The notes under the pieces: model-generated
What the model was told of the DNA's origin: nothing
What the model saw: the letters and a program-made list of their open reading frames with translations, nothing else
Databases searched by the model: none
Source of the DNA: CAG-917 sp051883555
GTDB lineage: Bacteria; Bacillota; Clostridia; Christensenellales; CAG-917
Assembly (NCBI GenBank): GCA_051883555.1
Contig: JBJETY010000049.1
Coordinates: 1 to 44,124, forward strand
DNA: 44,124 bases
Direction: 5' to 3'
Translations under genes and position numbers: made by a program
Shown here: one piece after another, positions 41,420-44,124 of the stretch
Layout: each line of letters starts with the position of its first letter
Numbering within the stretch: position 1 is the stretch's first letter

Positions 41420-43537
41420 ATGACTGCACTTCAAATAGCATTGTTATGCAGCATTATCGTGGCTCTTCTGGCATTTGCGTTGTCGGCTGTTTTCTATCGA
41501 TGGGTAAAAAAGCAACCGCCTTCGAACGCCACGATAGAAAAAATAGCAGGGTTTATAAAAAACGGTGCAAATACGTTTTTGAAAAAAGAATATGGAATCC
41601 TTGCAATTTTCGCCGCAATAATATTTATTTTGATATTACTCTTTCTGCCCGTCCCTATATGGAAAGGAGAACCCCTGTCTAATCTGTATATGGCATTGTC
41701 ATATCTCATAGGAACTCTGCTGTCGGCAATAGCGGGAAAAATCGGCATAACGGCAACGACCATTGCAAATAAAAAATGTGCCGAAGCCGCCAAAAAAAGC
41801 ATTAACGACGCTTTTATAGTCGGTTATCGTGGCGGCGCAATCATGGGGATGGCAGTTGTAGGCGGAAGTCTTATAGGCGTTGCGGCAATATTTTGGATTT
41901 TTGGCGACGCTACAATGCTATTGGGATTTTCATTCGGTGCAAGCTCTCTTGCGCTGTTCGCTAAGGCAGGTGGCGGAATATTCACTAAATCGGCGGACAT
42001 TTCGGCAGACCTTGTCGGAAAAGTCGAACTGGGACTTCCCGAAGACGACCCTAGAAATCCTGCCGTTATAGCGGATAACGTAGGAGACAACGTCGGCGAC
42101 GTTGCAGGAATGGGAGCCGACCTTTTTGACAGCAACGTTGCTTCGATTGCCGCAGCTCTCGTCATTTCAAGTTCTGTCGATTCGACTTGTAATACAAATT
42201 TTACTCCTATTGTTTTCTGCTATGCCCTTACCGGTCTTTTATCGTCGCTTATAGGCATATTATTTGCGAAAATGGGTAAAAACGGAAATCCGACAAGAGC
42301 TTTGAACAGTTCAACGTACACTACAATGGCGCTTTTTGCGGTTCTCACTGCTATTTGCACGGCGATATTCTTCAACGAATCGATTTATTGGAGAATATAC
42401 GGCGCTGCGGCAATCGGACTTGCTGTAGGCGCGATTATCGGACTTGCAACGGACTATTTTACGGACGACAGACGCCGCCCTGTAAAAAACGTGGCGACAG
42501 CTTCACAAAAAGGTGCGGCATTTACGATTATCTCGGGAGTGTCATATTCATATCTGTCTACTCTGCCCGCAATGATAGGCATTGCCGTTTCCGCTCTGTT
42601 CTCATATAAATTATGCGAGCCTATTGCAGACGTCATAAATGCAACTCCTGTCGAACTGGGTATGCTCGGAATTTCCATTGCCGCCGTCGGTATGCTGTCA
42701 ATCGTCGGAATGATAGTCGCAAACGATGCATACGGACCTATTGTCGACAATGCAAGAGGACTCGCCGAAATGGGTAACTTAGGAAACGACGTATTGGAAC
42801 GGACAGACCGCCTTGACAGCGCCGGAAATACCGTTAAAGCAATAACAAAAGGTTTCTCTATCGGAGCGGCAGGACTCACCGTAATTGCTCTGCTGGGCGC
42901 TTTTATGACAGAAGTCAACGACGCGGCTTTAAGCATAGGATTGGGCGCAAACTATTTAAGCGGCTTCGACGTATTAAACCCGATAGTATTTTTCGGACTT
43001 CTTACGGGAGCGGCAGTCCCCGCAGTTTTCAGCGCTATGCTTATGCTCGGCGTCGATAAAAACGCTCAACGTATGGTTGATGAAATTCACAGGCAGTGGA
43101 CTACGATAAAAGGGCTTAAAGAAGGTAAACCCGGCGTTTTGCCAAAGTACGACAGGTGCATATCAATTGCAGGAAGCGGCGCCATAAAAGAGCTTATTCC
43201 GGCAGGCGTAATGACTATCGTAACAACGCTTGCAGTCGGTTTAATAGGCGGCGTAAAAGCTATCGGCGGTTTTTTGACCGGAAACATCGTAAGCGGACTT
43301 TTACTTGCTTTATTCATGTCAAACGCAGGTGGTCTCTGGGATAATTCGAAAAAATATATCGAAGCGGGAAATTTAGGCGGCAAAGGAAGTAAAGCACATA
43401 AATCGGCTGTAGTCGGCGATACCGTCGGCGACCCGTTCAAGGATACGGCAGGTCCTTCTATAAACACTCAAATTACCGTTGTATCGTTGATTGCTTCTAT
43501 AACAAGCTCGCTCTTTATATCTATTTCAATTTTCTGA
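41420..43537 (+). CDS. hppA: Membrane-bound proton-translocating pyrophosphatase, K+-independent type
   Basis: A 705-residue pump that couples pyrophosphate hydrolysis to H+ (possibly Na+) export, with about 16 helices. The substrate site is GGGIFTKSADISADLVGKVE followed by PEDDPRNPAVIADNVGDNVGDVAGMGADLF; a second site is NDAYGPIVDNARGLAEM, and a third is AVVGDTVGDPFKDTAGPS. At the K+-dependence position (GNTVKA) there is Lys (K473) rather than Ala, which marks the K+-independent class, usually H+ pumps. AGGAGG lies 4 nt before the ATG. In fermenters this recovers energy from PPi made in biosynthesis. Confidence 0.97.
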   Translation: MTALQIALLCSIIVALLAFALSAVFYRWVKKQPPSNATIEKIAGFIKNGANTFLKKEYGILAIFAAIIFILILLFLPVPIWKGEPLSNLYMALSYLIGTLLSAIAGKIGITATTIANKKCAEAAKKSINDAFIVGYRGGAIMGMAVVGGSLIGVAAIFWIFGDATMLLGFSFGASSLALFAKAGGGIFTKSADISADLVGKVELGLPEDDPRNPAVIADNVGDNVGDVAGMGADLFDSNVASIAAALVISSSVDSTCNTNFTPIVFCYALTGLLSSLIGILFAKMGKNGNPTRALNSSTYTTMALFAVLTAICTAIFFNESIYWRIYGAAAIGLAVGAIIGLATDYFTDDRRRPVKNVATASQKGAAFTIISGVSYSYLSTLPAMIGIAVSALFSYKLCEPIADVINATPVELGMLGISIAAVGMLSIVGMIVANDAYGPIVDNARGLAEMGNLGNDVLERTDRLDSAGNTVKAITKGFSIGAAGLTVIALLGAFMTEVNDAALSIGLGANYLSGFDVLNPIVFFGLLTGAAVPAVFSAMLMLGVDKNAQRMVDEIHRQWTTIKGLKEGKPGVLPKYDRCISIAGSGAIKELIPAGVMTIVTTLAVGLIGGVKAIGGFLTGNIVSGLLLALFMSNAGGLWDNSKKYIEAGNLGGKGSKAHKSAVVGDTVGDPFKDTAGPSINTQITVVSLIASITSSLFISISIF

Positions 43538-43551
43538 CGGTATATATTAAA

Positions 43552-43618
43552 GTGCATTTAACGTCGTTGCGATTTTTTGCAAAAAACAAAAATATAACTT
43601 CGCAAACGTTAAATGCAC
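43552..43618. repeat. Large imperfect inverted repeat after hppA
   Basis: GTGCATTTAACG (43552-43563) pairs exactly with CGTTAAATGCAC (43607-43618); inside, TTGCGA pairs with TCGCAA. The 27-nt loop includes TTTTTTGCAAAAAA. No T-tract follows, so it is not a standard terminator. Confidence 0.75.
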
Positions 43619-43901
43619 GGCTGCTATCGATTGTGCGTTTGCACTGCCGATTAAAAAAATTGTAGATTTAAAACAACCGTTTAAAGATGAAATTCAAAAT
43701 TCAAATTTAAGCATTAAAACATTTAAATCATTTAAATTGTTTGAATAAGTTCAATCGAAACAAATTTAAACAGGAATAAATTTAAATATCGCAGATATTC
43801 TAAACTGCTAAATAAAGGAATATTTAAGTTTTATTATAGGTTTTTAACAACTGCTACTCAACGCCATACTCAAATAATTTCTCACGATTTTTCTAAAACT
43901 G
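43619..43901. other. Intergenic region without recognised content
   Basis: AT-rich with several ATTTAAAT-type words; no gene or repeat array. Confidence 0.45.
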
Positions 43902-43930
43902 TTGACTATCTAAATTTATAACCGTATAAT
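43902..43930 (+). promoter_or_regulatory. Consensus promoter of a candidate small RNA
   Basis: TTGACT (43902-43907), 17 bp, TATAAT (43925-43930). The predicted start is at about 43937, the first base of a structured RNA. Confidence 0.85.
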
Positions 43931-43936
43931 AGTGTC

Positions 43937-44004
43937 GAGCAGTGGGAGATATACGGTTAAGCGTGTCCTATAATCATGATTTCGGATCATGCTGCTCTTT
44001 TTTT
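43937..44004 (+). ncRNA. Candidate small RNA of about 68 nt, class not recognised
   Basis: From the predicted start the RNA reads GAGCAG, which pairs with CTGCTC (43992-43997) just before a TTTTTTT tract. Inside are two further stems: ATACG-GTTAAG-CGTGT, with an outer GG/CC pair possible, and CATGAT-TTCGG-ATCATG (43975-43991), directly stacked on the closing stem. Together they form a three-way junction with its own promoter and terminator. No open reading frame starts in it. It overlaps the 3' end of the convergent gene by 2 bases. It does not match tRNA, SRP, 6S, or the common riboswitch classes I can recall. Confidence 0.7.
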
Positions 44005-44124
44005 ATTTCTCTTTTTTAATAGGTTTAGATTTTACCTCGTTGACTTTTTCTGTATCCTCAGCGGCAACTCTTTTTTTGTCTTTCCCTCTTTTTCCTTTCA
44101 TTTCGCTTGTTACGGCTTTTCCTG
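44003..44124 (-). CDS. 3' end of an unidentified gene (runs off the right edge)
   Basis: The last 39 codons of a minus-strand frame ending in TAA at 44003-44005. The translation, KAVTSEMKGKRGKDKKR followed by VAAEDTEKVNEVK, is lysine- and glutamate-rich, like a flexible charged tail. The frame is open to the window edge and no competing plus-strand gene is seen. The body of the protein is outside the window, so no product can be given. Confidence 0.55.
   Translation of the reverse strand, partial: GKAVTSEMKGKRGKDKKRVAAEDTEKVNEVKSKPIKKEK

Noticed and set aside
41420..43537. K+-dependent Na+-pumping pyrophosphatase
   Set aside because: The residue in GNTVKA is Lys, which marks the K+-independent class; Na+ transport is therefore less likely.
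1..44124. Insertion sequences, prophage or conjugative element genes
   Set aside because: No transposase, integrase, relaxase or phage structural gene was recognised, and no long direct or inverted repeats bracket a region.

Overview
The window looks like chromosomal DNA from an AT-rich, anaerobic, endospore-forming Gram-positive bacterium of the Clostridia type. The evidence is a spoIVA gene of normal length, a probable ytxC-like sporulation gene, a four-subunit ferredoxin-dependent 2-oxoacid oxidoreductase, a membrane pyrophosphatase, AGGAGG-type ribosome binding sites and TTGACA-17-TATAAT promoters. No phage, integrase, transposase, CRISPR array or rRNA was seen. There is one tRNA, Arg(ACG). 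The exact lineage is an inference; an uncultured gut clostridium would fit.

Layout. 1-3710 (minus): two small wing-helix-like proteins with membrane tails, then uvrB and the start of uvrA. 3882-5531 (plus): an acyl-CoA synthetase. 5914-6987 (minus): a tandem pair of duplicated small lipoproteins, each with its own promoter, 5'-terminal hairpin and near-identical terminator. 7511-9211 (plus): a Na/phosphate cotransporter. 9590-12498 (minus): a DUF2804 protein and a membrane-anchored Mbeg1-like hydrolase. 12751-16233 (minus): a CrtO-like membrane protein, and a MATE transporter fused to a cytidylate-kinase-like domain behind a structured leader. 16626-20285 (minus): tRNA-Arg, a HAD phosphatase, a uridine-kinase-like kinase and a beta-CASP nuclease. 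20682-23689: spoIVA, a cyclic-di-GMP-I riboswitch with a transcript that has no recognisable start codon, and the ytxC-like gene. 23699-30089 (minus): a MATE pump, then a likely single transcript of 8-oxoguanine glycosylase, two NYN-domain paralogues and the ferredoxin oxidoreductase subunits. 30441-31232: a zinc-ribbon membrane protein and an XRE regulator, divergent around a 20-bp-arm inverted repeat. 31718-36592 (minus): LDH/MDH-family dehydrogenase, a small protein, and an operon of lipoprotein, HU, class II aldolase-like protein, deoD and cdd. 37074-43537: a PH-domain membrane protein, a P-type ATPase and a proton pyrophosphatase. The right edge holds a compact candidate small RNA with promoter and terminator, convergent with the 3' end of an unidentified gene.

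Functional themes are DNA repair (UvrA/B, OGG), anaerobic energy metabolism (2-oxoacid:ferredoxin oxidoreductase, PPase, LDH), nucleoside salvage (DeoD, Cdd, kinase), ion and drug transport, and sporulation.

The most interesting signals are in RNA and regulation: the c-di-GMP riboswitch with no clear target gene; the unassigned small RNA near 43937-44004; the structured leader of the MATE-kinase fusion; the paired 5'-terminal hairpins with covarying base pairs; and at least five genes whose -10 hexamer lies 6-7 nt before the ATG with no Shine-Dalgarno, suggesting leaderless mRNAs.
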